The translations under genes and the position numbers were made by a program. DNA of 64,000 nt from contig NZ_UTVH01000001.1 in NCBI RefSeq assembly GCF_900585905.1, forward strand, positions 124,001-188,000, given 5' to 3'. Shown piece by piece: positions 18,901 to 27,904 of this stretch. The DNA comes from Pseudomonas viridiflava. GTDB taxonomy: Bacteria > Pseudomonadota > Gammaproteobacteria > Pseudomonadales > Pseudomonadaceae. Within the stretch, counting starts at the first letter, position 1, and each line of letters opens with the position of its first letter. A model generated the notes under the pieces. That model was not told the origin of the DNA, made no database searches, and was given only the letters and a program-made list of their open reading frames with translations.

Positions 18901-19845
18901 ATGCAGCTGGTTCGAGGCCTTCATAATCTGCGCCCCCTGCATCGGGGCTGCGTCGCCACCATTGGCAACTTTGACGGTGTTCACCGGGGCCACCAGGCAA
19001 TCCTGGCGCGCTTGCGTGATCGCGCCGCCGAGTTGCGCCTGCCTAGCTGCGTGGTCATTTTCGAGCCGCAGCCGCGGGAGTTTTTTGCCCCTGCCACGGC
19101 GCCTGCCCGGTTGGCGCGTCTGCGTGACAAGCTCGAACTGCTGGCGGCCGAGGGCGTTGATCGTGTGCTCTGCCTGGCATTCAATCAGCGCCTGAGCCGG
19201 CTCAGTGCCGCCGAGTTCGTTGATAAGGTATTGATCCAGGGGCTGGGAATACAGCATCTTGAAGTGGGCGATGATTTCCGTTTCGGTTGCGACCGCATAG
19301 GCGACTTCGACTTCCTGCAGCAAGCGGGCGATGCCTGCGGCTTTAGCGTCGAGGCGGCGCAGACCGTCGAAATCGATGGCGTGCGGGTCAGCAGCACCAA
19401 GGTGCGCAACGCGCTGGCCGTGGCGGATTTCACCTTGGCCGAACGCATGCTGGGCCGCCCGTTTCGCATTACCGGGCGCATCTTGCATGGCCAGAAACTG
19501 GCGCGGCAATTGGGTACGCCCACCGCCAATGTGCAGCTCAAGCGCCGTCGCGTACCGTTGACCGGGGTGTATCTGGTCAGCGCAACGATTGATGGCAAGA
19601 CCTGGCCGGGCGTGGCCAATATAGGCGTGCGCCCGACGGTCGCAGGTGATGGCAGTGCCCACCTTGAAGTGCATTTGCTGGACTTTGCCGGTGACCTTTA
19701 CGACCGGCGTTTGACGGTGGCTTTCCACCACAAACTGCGTGATGAGCAGCGCTTTGCCTCACTGGAGGCGCTCAAGACAGCGATCAATGCGGATGTCGCC
19801 GCCGCCCGTGCCCATTGGCATGGCCAATCTGACGAATGTGTATGA
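18901..19845 (+). CDS. ribF: Bifunctional riboflavin kinase / FAD synthetase
   Basis: 314 residues. The N-terminal FMN adenylyltransferase domain (about 1-185) has TIGNFDGVHRGHQAIL with the nucleotide-binding GxFDGVHxGH motif and the SSTKVR motif. The C-terminal riboflavin kinase domain (about 190-305) has GRILHGQKLARQLGTPTANV. It makes FMN and FAD from riboflavin. The ATG at 18901 gives the usual MQLVRGLHNLRP start; in-frame GTG 18862 and ATG 18883 are alternatives. The last codon and stop (GTATGA) lie inside a repeat-like element. TTATAAT near 18865 may be a -10 box. Confidence 0.96.
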   Translation: MQLVRGLHNLRPLHRGCVATIGNFDGVHRGHQAILARLRDRAAELRLPSCVVIFEPQPREFFAPATAPARLARLRDKLELLAAEGVDRVLCLAFNQRLSRLSAAEFVDKVLIQGLGIQHLEVGDDFRFGCDRIGDFDFLQQAGDACGFSVEAAQTVEIDGVRVSSTKVRNALAVADFTLAERMLGRPFRITGRILHGQKLARQLGTPTANVQLKRRRVPLTGVYLVSATIDGKTWPGVANIGVRPTVAGDGSAHLEVHLLDFAGDLYDRRLTVAFHHKLRDEQRFASLEALKTAINADVAAARAHWHGQSDECV

Positions 19846-19908
19846 AAAATAGTCGAGCGAAGGTCAGGCAGTTCGCCACGCCGCAGGGGCGAGCGCAGAC
19901 ATTTCGCA
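19840..19908. repeat. Shortened relative of the 14701-14846 inverted repeat
   Basis: TGTATGAAAAATAGTCGAGC followed by GAAGGTCAGGCA matches the inverse of the right arm at 14798-14846. GGCGAGCGCAGACATTTCGC at the other side is a rough inverse of its beginning. The central part of the longer element is missing. The first bases overlap the ribF stop codon. Confidence 0.6.
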
Positions 19909-19933
19909 TGCATATCCTTACTAAGAGCCCGAA

Positions 19934-22765
19934 ATGACCGACTACAAAGCCACGCTAAATCTTCCGGACACCGCCTTCCCGATGAAGGCCGGCCTGCCCC
20001 AGCGCGAGCCGCAAACTCTGCAGCGCTGGGACAGCATTGGCCTGTACCAGAAGCTGCGTGAAATTGGCAAGGATCGTCCAAAGTTCGTCCTCCACGACGG
20101 CCCTCCTTATGCCAACGGCAATATTCACATCGGTCATGCGGTCAACAAGATTCTCAAGGACATGATCCTGCGTTCGAAAACCCTCTCGGGCTTCGACGCT
20201 CCTTATGTTCCAGGCTGGGACTGCCACGGGCTGCCGATCGAGCACAAGGTCGAAGTGACGCACGGCAAGAACCTGCCCGCCGACAAGACCCGCGAGCTGT
20301 GCCGCGCCTATGCGGCCGAGCAGGTTGAAGGGCAGAAGGCCGAGTTCATTCGCCTGGGCGTGCTGGGTGACTGGGACAATCCCTACCTGACCATGAACTT
20401 CGCCAACGAAGCCGGAGAAATCCGCGCGCTGGCCGAAATGGTCAAGGGCGGCTTTGTGTTCAAGGGCCTCAAGCCGGTCAACTGGTGTTTCGATTGCGGC
20501 TCGGCGCTGGCCGAGGCTGAAGTCGAATATCAGGACAAGAAATCGTCCACCATCGACGTGGCGTTTCCGATTGCCGACGAAGCCAGGCTGGCTGCCGCTT
20601 TCGGTCTGTCCTCCCTGGGCAAGCCTGCAGCCATCGTGATCTGGACCACCACGCCGTGGACCATCCCGGCCAACCAGGCGTTGAACGTTCACCCCGAATT
20701 CGAATACGCGCTGGTGGATGTCGGCGACAGGTTGCTGGTGCTGGCCGCCGAACTGGTCGAAAGCTGCCTGACCCGCTACAAGCTGCAAGGCACGGTTGTG
20801 GCCACGGCCACCGGCGCAGCGCTGGAACTCATCAACTTCCGTCACCCGTTCTACGATCGTCTGTCGCCGGTGTATCTGGCTGACTACGTCGAGCTGGGCG
20901 CCGGTACGGGGGTGGTGCACTGCTCGCCTGCCTACGGCGTCGACGACTTCGTCATCAGCAAAAGCTACGGGCTGACCAACGACGACATCATCAGCCCGGT
21001 TCAGAGCAACGGCGTGTATGTCGAATCGCTGGAGTTCTTCGGTGGCCAGTTCATCTTCAAGGCCAACCAGAACATCATCGACAAGCTGGCCGAAGTCGGC
21101 AGCCTGATGGACACCGAGACCATCACCCACAGCTACATGCACTGTTGGCGGCACAAGTCGCCGCTGATCTATCGCGCCACGGCGCAATGGTTCGTCGGCA
21201 TGGACAAGCAGCCTGAAACCGGCAAAACCCTGCGCGAGCGGGCGGTCACGGCCATCGAAGAGACTCGGTTCGTGCCGGCATGGGGGCAGGCGCGCCTGCA
21301 CTCGATGATCGCCAACCGCCCTGACTGGTGCATCTCGCGTCAGCGCAACTGGGGCGTGCCGATCCCGTTTTTCCTGCACAAGGAAAGCGGCGAGCTGCAC
21401 CCGCGCACCGTCGAGCTGATGGAAGAAGTGGCGCGGCGTGTCGAGCAGGAAGGCATCGAAGCCTGGTTCAAACTCGACGCCGCCGAGCTGTTGGGCGACG
21501 AAGCGGGCAAGTACGACAAGATTTCCGACACCCTTGATGTCTGGTTCGATTCCGGCACCACGCACTGGCATGTGCTGCGCGGCTCCAATGCCATGGGGCA
21601 CGACAGCGGCCCGCGTGCCGATCTGTACCTGGAAGGTTCCGACCAGCATCGCGGCTGGTTCCATTCTTCGTTGCTGACCGGCTGCATGCTGGACGACCAC
21701 GCGCCTTACCGCGAATTGCTGACCCACGGGTTTGTCGTCGACGAAAACGGGCGCAAGATGTCCAAGTCGCTGAACAACGTCGTGGCGCCACAGAAGGTCA
21801 ATGACTCCCTGGGTGCAGACATCATGCGTCTATGGGTGTCGGCGACCGACTATTCGGGCGAAATGGCGGTCTCTGATCAGATCCTGCAGCGCAGCGCCGA
21901 TGCCTACCGGCGTATCCGCAACACCGCACGCTTCCTGCTCTCGAACCTGAGCGGTTTCAACCCGGCCACCGATATTCTGCCGCCGCAAGAGATGCTGGCG
22001 CTGGATCGCTGGGCCGTGGATCGCACCTTGCTGCTGCAGCGCGAGCTGGAAGAGCATTACGGCGAATACCGCTTCTGGAACGTGTACTCCAAGGTCCACA
22101 ACTTCTGCGTGCAGGAGCTGGGCGGGTTCTACCTGGACATCATCAAGGACCGCCAGTACACCACCGCGGCGGACAGCACCGCGCGGCGTTCCTGCCAGAC
22201 CGCGCTGTTCCACATCTCCGAAGCACTGGTGCGCTGGATCGCGCCGATCCTGGCGTTCACCGCTGACGAGCTGTGGCAGTTCCTGCCCGGCGAGCGCAAT
22301 GAATCGGTCATGCTCAACACCTGGTATCAGGGCCTCACCGAAATGCCTGCCGAGTTCGGCATGGACCGCGCCTACTGGGAGCGGATCATGGCGGTGAAGA
22401 CCTCGGTCAACAAGGAAATGGAAAACCTGCGTGCAGCCAAGGCGATTGGCGGCAACCTGCAAGCCGAAGTCACCCTGTATGCTGAAGACGCACTGGCAGC
22501 CGATCTGGCGAAGCTGAGCAATGAGCTGCGCTTCGTGCTGATCACGTCCACTGCCAGCGTTGCGCCGTTTGCCGCGGCGCCTGCCGATGCGGTCGTCACT
22601 GAAGTGGCCGGGCTGAAACTCAAGGTGGTCAAGTCCGGTCACGCCAAGTGCGCCCGTTGCTGGCATCACCGCGAAGACGTCGGCGTGGATCCGCAGCATC
22701 CTGAAATCTGTGGTCGTTGCGTCGACAACATCAGCGGTGCTGGCGAGGTGCGTCATTATGCCTAA
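19934..22765 (+). CDS. ileS: Isoleucyl-tRNA synthetase
   Basis: 943 residues, class I synthetase of the bacterial type. The HIGH motif is in [12 protein letters not shown] (about 60-70) and KMSKS in [10 protein letters not shown] (about 600-610). The editing CP1 domain lies between ([11 protein letters not shown]). The C-terminal zinc knuckle has CARCWHH and CGRC. It charges tRNA-Ile in the cytoplasm. Its last 8 bp overlap the lspA start (ATGCCTAA), so the two are translationally coupled. Confidence 0.98.
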   Translation: MTDYKATLNLPDTAFPMKAGLPQREPQTLQRWDSIGLYQKLREIGKDRPKFVLHDGPPYANGNIHIGHAVNKILKDMILRSKTLSGFDAPYVPGWDCHGLPIEHKVEVTHGKNLPADKTRELCRAYAAEQVEGQKAEFIRLGVLGDWDNPYLTMNFANEAGEIRALAEMVKGGFVFKGLKPVNWCFDCGSALAEAEVEYQDKKSSTIDVAFPIADEARLAAAFGLSSLGKPAAIVIWTTTPWTIPANQALNVHPEFEYALVDVGDRLLVLAAELVESCLTRYKLQGTVVATATGAALELINFRHPFYDRLSPVYLADYVELGAGTGVVHCSPAYGVDDFVISKSYGLTNDDIISPVQSNGVYVESLEFFGGQFIFKANQNIIDKLAEVGSLMDTETITHSYMHCWRHKSPLIYRATAQWFVGMDKQPETGKTLRERAVTAIEETRFVPAWGQARLHSMIANRPDWCISRQRNWGVPIPFFLHKESGELHPRTVELMEEVARRVEQEGIEAWFKLDAAELLGDEAGKYDKISDTLDVWFDSGTTHWHVLRGSNAMGHDSGPRADLYLEGSDQHRGWFHSSLLTGCMLDDHAPYRELLTHGFVVDENGRKMSKSLNNVVAPQKVNDSLGADIMRLWVSATDYSGEMAVSDQILQRSADAYRRIRNTARFLLSNLSGFNPATDILPPQEMLALDRWAVDRTLLLQRELEEHYGEYRFWNVYSKVHNFCVQELGGFYLDIIKDRQYTTAADSTARRSCQTALFHISEALVRWIAPILAFTADELWQFLPGERNESVMLNTWYQGLTEMPAEFGMDRAYWERIMAVKTSVNKEMENLRAAKAIGGNLQAEVTLYAEDALAADLAKLSNELRFVLITSTASVAPFAAAPADAVVTEVAGLKLKVVKSGHAKCARCWHHREDVGVDPQHPEICGRCVDNISGAGEVRHYA

Positions 22766-23258
22766 GGCCTCTTTCGGTCGCCTGGCCTGGCTGTGGTTGA
22801 GCTTGCTGGTTCTGGTCGTTGACCAGGCCAGCAAGTATTACTTCGAGACCCGTCTGGAGCTTTACGAACAGATCGTGGTCATCCCGGACTACTTCAGCTG
22901 GATGCTGGCGTACAACACCGGCGCGGCCTTCAGTTTTCTGGCCGACAGTTCAGGCTGGCAGCGCTGGCTGTTTGCCCTGATCGCCGTAGTGGTCAGCGCC
23001 GTGCTGGTGGTCTGGCTCAAGCGTCTGGGCCGCGACGACACCTGGCTGGCCATTGCGCTGGCCCTGGTGCTGGGTGGCGCGCTGGGCAATCTGTATGACC
23101 GCGTTGCCATCGGCCACGTGATCGATTTCATTTTCGTGCACTGGAAGGAGCATGGCTTCCCGGCCTTCAACGTGGCTGACAGTGCGATTACCGTCGGCGC
23201 GATCATGCTCGCGCTGGACATGTTCAAGAGCAAGAAAACCGGAGAGCCTGCGTCATGA
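22758..23258 (+). CDS. lspA: Lipoprotein signal peptidase (signal peptidase II)
   Basis: 166 residues with four membrane segments. The catalytic aspartates lie in [19 protein letters not shown] and in [14 protein letters not shown]. The N-terminal [10 protein letters not shown] is also a family motif. It removes the signal peptide from diacylated prolipoproteins such as BamD in this window. The ATG overlaps the ileS end, which decides the start. Its own TGA overlaps the fkpB ATG. Confidence 0.97.
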   Translation: MPKASFGRLAWLWLSLLVLVVDQASKYYFETRLELYEQIVVIPDYFSWMLAYNTGAAFSFLADSSGWQRWLFALIAVVVSAVLVVWLKRLGRDDTWLAIALALVLGGALGNLYDRVAIGHVIDFIFVHWKEHGFPAFNVADSAITVGAIMLALDMFKSKKTGEPAS

Positions 23259-23707
23259 CCCAACCGCTGACGGCCGAGCAACGCATCGGCCAGAACACCC
23301 AGGTCAAGCTGCACTTCGCCCTGCGCCTGGAAAACGGCGACACCGTTGACAGCACCTTCGACAAGGCACCTGCCACGTTCAAGGTCGGCGACGGCAACCT
23401 GCTGCCAGGCTTTGAAGCCGCGTTGTTCGGCTTCAAGGCGGGTGACAAGCGCACCCTGACGATCGAGCCGGAAAACGCCTTCGGTCAGCCCAATCCGCAG
23501 AACGTGCAGATCATCCCGCGTTCGCAGTTTCAGGACATGGAGTTGTCGGAAGGCCTGCTGGTGATCTTCAATGATGCGGCCAATACTGAATTGCCGGGTG
23601 TGGTGAAGGCATTTGATGACGCGCAAGTGACCATCGACTTCAATCATCCCCTGGCGGGCAAGACCCTGACTTTCGAAGTGGAAATCTTCGAGGTCAGGGC
23701 GCTCTGA
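23255..23707 (+). CDS. fkpB: FKBP-type peptidyl-prolyl isomerase FkpB/SlpA
   Basis: 150 residues, SlyD-like architecture: an FKBP domain ([20 protein letters not shown]) with an inserted flap domain (about 70-125, [21 protein letters not shown]). It lacks the His-rich metal tail of SlyD. It acts in the cytoplasm as a folding helper. It is translationally coupled to lspA (ATGA). The order ileS-lspA-fkpB-ispH is widely conserved. Confidence 0.95.
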   Translation: MTQPLTAEQRIGQNTQVKLHFALRLENGDTVDSTFDKAPATFKVGDGNLLPGFEAALFGFKAGDKRTLTIEPENAFGQPNPQNVQIIPRSQFQDMELSEGLLVIFNDAANTELPGVVKAFDDAQVTIDFNHPLAGKTLTFEVEIFEVRAL

Positions 23708-23730
23708 TTGCTGGATTCAGACAGCCCTGC

Positions 23731-23756
23731 AAGCCCGGCTCTGGCCGGGCTTTTTC
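23731..23756 (+). terminator. Hairpin terminator after fkpB
   Basis: AAGCCCGGC-TCT-GGCCGGGCTTTTT, 48 bp before ispH. ispH must be read either by read-through or from a local promoter. Confidence 0.75.
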
Positions 23757-23778
23757 GCACGTAGACACGAGGCACAGC

Positions 23779-24726
23779 ATGCAAATCAAACTCGCCAATC
23801 CCCGCGGCTTCTGCGCTGGAGTGGACCGCGCGATCGAAATCGTCAATCGCGCGCTGGAGGTGTTTGGGCCGCCGATTTACGTGCGCCACGAAGTGGTCCA
23901 CAACAAATTCGTGGTCGAAGACCTGCGCTCTCGTGGGGCGATCTTCGTCGAAGAGCTGGATCAGGTGCCGGATGACGTCATCGTGATCTTCAGCGCCCAC
24001 GGTGTTTCCCAGGCCGTGCGCACTGAAGCGGCGGGCCGCGGCCTGAAAGTCTTCGACGCGACCTGCCCGTTGGTGACCAAGGTACACATCGAAGTGGCGC
24101 GCTATAGCCGCGATGGCCGTGAGTGCATTTTGATTGGCCACGCGGGTCACCCGGAAGTGGAAGGCACCATGGGCCAGTACGACGCCAGCAATGGGGGCGC
24201 GATCTATCTGGTGGAAGACGAGGCTGACGTCGCCAGCCTCCAGGTGCGCAACCCTGAGGCACTGGCGTTCGTGACCCAGACCACGTTGTCCATGGACGAC
24301 ACCAGTCGCGTGATCGACGCCCTGCGCACGCGCTTCCCCGCGATTGGCGGGCCGCGCAAGGATGACATCTGCTACGCCACGCAAAACCGCCAGGACGCGG
24401 TCAAGCAACTGGCTGACGAGTGCGACGTGGTGCTTGTGGTGGGCAGCCCGAACAGTTCCAACTCCAATCGTCTGCGCGAGCTGGCTGAACGTCTGGCGAC
24501 ACCGGCCTACCTGATCGATGGCGCCGAAGACATGCAGCGCAGCTGGTTTGACGGCGTCGGCCGCATCGGCATCACCGCTGGCGCCTCGGCGCCGGAAGTG
24601 CTGGTACGCGGAGTCATCGACCAGCTCCACGCCTGGGGCGCAACCGGCGCCGACGAACTGGCCGGCCGCCCCGAGAACGTGATTTTCTCCATGCCCAAAG
24701 AGCTGCGGGTCAAGTCGATACTGTGA
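23779..24726 (+). CDS. ispH: 4-hydroxy-3-methylbut-2-enyl diphosphate reductase
   Basis: 315 residues, last enzyme of the MEP isoprenoid pathway, making IPP and DMAPP. The three cysteines that hold the iron-sulfur cluster are present: Cys12 (RGFCAGV), about Cys96 ([11 protein letters not shown]) and about Cys197 ([11 protein letters not shown]). [12 protein letters not shown] and AGASAPE are also conserved. ATG with AGGCAC just upstream. Confidence 0.97.
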   Translation: MQIKLANPRGFCAGVDRAIEIVNRALEVFGPPIYVRHEVVHNKFVVEDLRSRGAIFVEELDQVPDDVIVIFSAHGVSQAVRTEAAGRGLKVFDATCPLVTKVHIEVARYSRDGRECILIGHAGHPEVEGTMGQYDASNGGAIYLVEDEADVASLQVRNPEALAFVTQTTLSMDDTSRVIDALRTRFPAIGGPRKDDICYATQNRQDAVKQLADECDVVLVVGSPNSSNSNRLRELAERLATPAYLIDGAEDMQRSWFDGVGRIGITAGASAPEVLVRGVIDQLHAWGATGADELAGRPENVIFSMPKELRVKSIL

Positions 24727-24753
24727 TCTGTCGGGGAGCTGGTCGTGTTTTTG

Positions 24754-25003
24754 GTGGAAGCGAGCTTGCTCGCGAATAGGCTGTTCTGCCGCGACATTCC
24801 CTGGGTCTGAGCCAATGCCTTCGCGAGCAAGCTCGCTCCCACGGCAGTGATTGCGCTGCCTGAGCTTGTAGGAGTGAGCTTGCTCACGAATAGGCTGGAT
24901 ATGGCGCCCCATTCCTGGGTCTGAACAATGCCTTCGCGAGCAAGCTCGCTCCCACGGCAGTGATTGCGCTACTGGTTTTTGTAGGAGTGAGCTTGCTCAC
25001 GAA
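24754..25003. repeat. Tandem hairpin repeats, GAGCTTGCTCGCGAA-type (about 114-bp unit)
   Basis: Units start near 24774, 24888 and 25001, counted at the GAATAGG / GAAAGCG word after the left arm. Each unit holds GAGYTTGCTCRCGAA at the left and TTCGCGAGCAAGCTCGCTCC in the opposite sense at the right. CACGGCAGTGATTGCGCT is repeated between units. No gene is present in the 338-bp gap between ispH and fimT. Confidence 0.8.
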
Positions 25004-25064
25004 AGCGATGTGTCAGATGCGACGCTATTGCGTGATCCCATGAATCCGTATGAGCGCGCCCGGC

Positions 25065-25565
25065 TCACCCGCACAACGGCTCCCGCTTTTTACCGCTCTC
25101 GATCCTGACTCTGCCGGTTAAAGCCATTACCACCTGATGGTGGCTTTGAGCTTTTTTCGCGTCGCAGACAGACAGGGTGCCTGCCACGAAACCGTTGCCG
25201 TAAGGTGTGCCCAGCGCACCGAAGCGGATCTGCTGGCGTATTCGACCATTGCCGACGATTGGCACGTTGCCGCTCCGGCGGCGTTCCAGCAATACCTGAC
25301 TTTCCACATCGCCCTCTGGCTCGACAATGATTTGCCAGCCATTGCCCCAGTTGCGATCGATAGCGCGGATCACCACCGGGCGGCTGCGCAGGATTGCTTC
25401 GGTCCTGGCCGTGCGGATGCCACTGGCCAGCTGCTGCGCGGCATCCTGGCGTTGCTGGTTGTTGATTATTTCAGCGAACGCCGGAGCGGCAAAGGTCACG
25501 ATCAGGCCGATCACCACCAGGGTCACCAATAGCTCCAGCAGCGTGAAGGCGTGCTGTTTAATCAT
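25065..25565 (-). CDS. fimT: FimT-type (GspH) pseudopilin
   Basis: 166 residues. The prepilin signature QHAFTLLELLVTLVVIG has a hydrophobic helix, here cut after Ala6 rather than the common Gly if processed by PilD. The rest is GspH/FimT-like, with NNQQRQDAAQQLASGIRTAR and IRFGALGTPYGNG. AGGAGG lies 5 bp upstream of the ATG, which decides the start over the much longer open frame. It diverges from fimU. FimT-type minor pilins are linked to pilus function and DNA uptake in some species. Confidence 0.82.
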   Translation of the reverse strand: MIKQHAFTLLELLVTLVVIGLIVTFAAPAFAEIINNQQRQDAAQQLASGIRTARTEAILRSRPVVIRAIDRNWGNGWQIIVEPEGDVESQVLLERRRSGNVPIVGNGRIRQQIRFGALGTPYGNGFVAGTLSVCDAKKAQSHHQVVMALTGRVRIESGKKREPLCG

Positions 25566-25694
25566 TTTTTCCTCCTGGAAAAGTCCTGCGCCGAAGCCAT
25601 CCGGGCGCTCGTCATCGTCAAACAACCGTACATCTTTGTTTACAGTTTCAGCTGCGGATGCTGTCCTATAGTCGCCATGTCTAGGAGACACGCA

Positions 25695-26165
25695 ATGACC
25701 CAGCGATCCAAGGGGTTCACCCTCGTAGAATTGTTAATCACTGTGTCACTGGTGGCGATCCTCGCTGCCATCGCTTTGCCCAATTTCAGCAGCATCATCC
25801 AGAACTCCCGAGCGGACACCGAAGTCAGCGATCTGCAACGCGCCCTCAACTTTGCGCGTCTTGAGGCGATAAACCGGGGAGTGAACATTCAAGTTCGGCC
25901 CAGCGTTGATGGGGCTGGGTGGAATACCGCGCTCAAGGTGGTGCGGTCGGATGATCCGGCCACCCAGCTGCGCGTCACTGCCGCCATGGGCAACGGTGCT
26001 GCGGTGGGCGTTGCGCCAGCTGCTACGTTTCTTGAGTTCAATAATCTGGGCGGGCTGTCGGCAGCGGCTCCGGTCGTAATGACTTACACATTGGGCACCC
26101 TCAGCAAGACGCTGAATCTATGCTTGAACGGACGAATCGTTCTGACCGGAAACTGTAATGGGTAA
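25695..26165 (+). CDS. fimU: Minor pilin FimU
   Basis: 156 residues. Prepilin motif RSKGFTLVELLITVSLVAIL with Gly-Phe cut site and Glu5. The GspH-like domain follows. FimU starts the minor pilin complex that primes pilus assembly. AGGAGA lies before the ATG at 25695; an in-frame ATG at 25677 is less likely. It overlaps pilV by 8 bp (ATGGGTAA), the first of a run of coupled genes. Confidence 0.88.
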   Translation: MTQRSKGFTLVELLITVSLVAILAAIALPNFSSIIQNSRADTEVSDLQRALNFARLEAINRGVNIQVRPSVDGAGWNTALKVVRSDDPATQLRVTAAMGNGAAVGVAPAATFLEFNNLGGLSAAAPVVMTYTLGTLSKTLNLCLNGRIVLTGNCNG

Positions 26166-26691
26166 CGCACGCACACATCGTCAGGCCGGGATGACCTTGA
26201 TCGAGGTCATGGTCTCGGTGCTGATCCTCGCCATTGGCTTGCTGGGCGCTGCGGCGATCCAGTTGAATGCCTTGCGGTACACCGACAGCTCGAAAATGAC
26301 CAGCCAGGCCAGTTTTATCGCGTACGACATGATGGATCGCATCCGCGCCAATGTGGATGGTAATTCTGCGAGCAGCGGATCAGGCGTGCTCGCCAGCTAT
26401 GCGCTGGCTTCGCTGACGGATGCGCCTGTCGCTAATCCAAACAACGCAGTGGCCCAGGATAAGGCCGACTTTGCTGCCAATATCAGGTTTTTTGCAGGTG
26501 AAACCGCCGCCGCTGGCAGTATTCAAATAGGCGCGCCCGATATTCCCAATCAGGTCACCATCACCGTTGGCTGGGATGACACACGTGCGGCCGCCGCTAA
26601 CAAGGTACAAACGGGCGCTGCCTTGGGCAGCAATCAGCGCACGTTCGTCCTGACCTCGCTGATTGGCGTCCCAAACGTGGTGGTGCCATGA
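26158..26691 (+). CDS. pilV: Type IV pilus minor pilin PilV
   Basis: 177 residues. Prepilin motif RQAGMTLIEVMVSVLILAI, cut after Gly with Met1 and Glu5. MTSQASFIAYDMMDRIRANV follows the helix, as in other PilV proteins. It is part of the PilVWX-FimU-PilE-PilY1 priming complex. The start overlaps the fimU end. Confidence 0.9.
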   Translation: MGNARTHRQAGMTLIEVMVSVLILAIGLLGAAAIQLNALRYTDSSKMTSQASFIAYDMMDRIRANVDGNSASSGSGVLASYALASLTDAPVANPNNAVAQDKADFAANIRFFAGETAAAGSIQIGAPDIPNQVTITVGWDDTRAAAANKVQTGAALGSNQRTFVLTSLIGVPNVVVP

Positions 26692-27392
26692 GACGCCAGT
26701 TCAAGGGATTCGGGCTGATCGAGATCATGGTTGCCATGGTGATTGGCCTCATCGTCAGCCTGGGGATCGTGCAGGTGTTCATTGCTTCCAAGGGCACCTA
26801 TCAAACTCAGAATGCCTCGGCGCGGATGCAGGAAGATGCGCGGTTTATCCTGAGCAAGCTGATCCAGGAGATTCGCATGACCGAGATGTATGGCTGCCTG
26901 AGATTCGATGAGCCACCAGTAGCTCCGGCGATCAGAAAGCCCCCAGCGCTCGAGACTCCTATTTTATGGGATAACGCTGCCAGAACACTGACGTTGGTTA
27001 CGGCAGACGTTGGCAACGCTGGTACTGCTCCGACGTGGACGGTGATCACCGACTGCGTCAAAACTTCACGTCTGTTCATTGGCTCGCGTGCACCTGCGGT
27101 GGGGCAAACGGCTTTTCCACTCCGCAGAATTGTCTACACCCAGGTCGGATCTGACCTGAGGATGAAGGTAGGGAATGGCAATGACGACCCACAGCCAATA
27201 CTCAGCAACGTGTTCAGGCTAGCCGTGTCCTTCGGTATTGCGGGCAATCCCATGTCCTATGTCACTACTGTCGCGAGCGCCGACGCCTTGAAGATTCGCA
27301 GCGTGCGCCTGACGCTGGAGCTGTCCGATCCGGCAGGTAAAGTCGCCAATCAGACTTACAACGTTGTTGCCGCGTTGCGAAACCGGTTTTGA
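26688..27392 (+). CDS. pilW: Type IV pilus minor pilin PilW
   Basis: 234 residues. Prepilin motif KGFGLIEIMVAMVIGLIVSL with Glu5, followed by QNASARMQEDARFILSKLIQ, the PilW hallmark. ATGA overlap with pilV. It has the long C-terminal beta domain usual for PilW. The sequence is shorter than the P. aeruginosa protein, as is common because this domain varies. Confidence 0.9.
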   Translation: MRRQFKGFGLIEIMVAMVIGLIVSLGIVQVFIASKGTYQTQNASARMQEDARFILSKLIQEIRMTEMYGCLRFDEPPVAPAIRKPPALETPILWDNAARTLTLVTADVGNAGTAPTWTVITDCVKTSRLFIGSRAPAVGQTAFPLRRIVYTQVGSDLRMKVGNGNDDPQPILSNVFRLAVSFGIAGNPMSYVTTVASADALKIRSVRLTLELSDPAGKVANQTYNVVAALRNRF

Positions 27393-27400
27393 GCGGGTGC

Positions 27401-27904
27401 ATGAGCATGAACACAAAACTGCGCTATAGGCCTGTCGCCCACCAGCAAAAAGGCGTGGTCTTGCTGGTCAGCCTGCTGTTCCTGCTGTTGCTCACTCTGT
27501 TGGGCGTGTCGTCGATGCAAAACGCCACGTTGCAGGAAAAAATGGCAGGCAGCGTGACTAATCGAAATGTGACCTTCCAGGGTGCCGAAGCGGCACTGCG
27601 TGTAGGAGAGGCGTGGGTTCAGATTCCTAGCAATGTACCTGCTGTCTGCAATACGACGGCCTGCGCACCGCCCAGTGATTCAACCACGGTCGAGCGTGCA
27701 GGAACCGGTGCTTCAGGCCAGCCTTGGCGGGAGGCAGCGAGTGGGGGACTGTTTACTGTGCAAAATCTCGGTACGACGGCTGCAGCTATTAACCCGCCAC
27801 CTGTCTGTAAAAACAGTAGCACCGTGGCGCTGTACCGTATTACAGCGGTTTTCATCCAAGGCGTTTCAAGGACCGTACTGGAGAGCATCTATGCCAATTG
27901 CTAG
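27401..27904 (+). CDS. pilX: Type IV pilus minor pilin PilX
   Basis: 167 residues from ATG 27401. The leader ends QQKG, followed by VVLLVSLLFLLLLTLLGVSS; Glu5 is absent, as in other PilX. MQNATLQEKMAGS is the conserved PilX motif. A TTG start overlapping the pilW stop at 27389 and an ATG at 27407 are alternatives. Its end overlaps the pilY1 start by 14 bp. Confidence 0.85.
   Translation: MSMNTKLRYRPVAHQQKGVVLLVSLLFLLLLTLLGVSSMQNATLQEKMAGSVTNRNVTFQGAEAALRVGEAWVQIPSNVPAVCNTTACAPPSDSTTVERAGTGASGQPWREAASGGLFTVQNLGTTAAAINPPPVCKNSSTVALYRITAVFIQGVSRTVLESIYANC

Noticed and set aside
27633..27890. N-terminal extension of PilY1
   Set aside because: It lies wholly inside pilX in another frame, lacks a ribosome site, and the signal peptide starts only at 27891.
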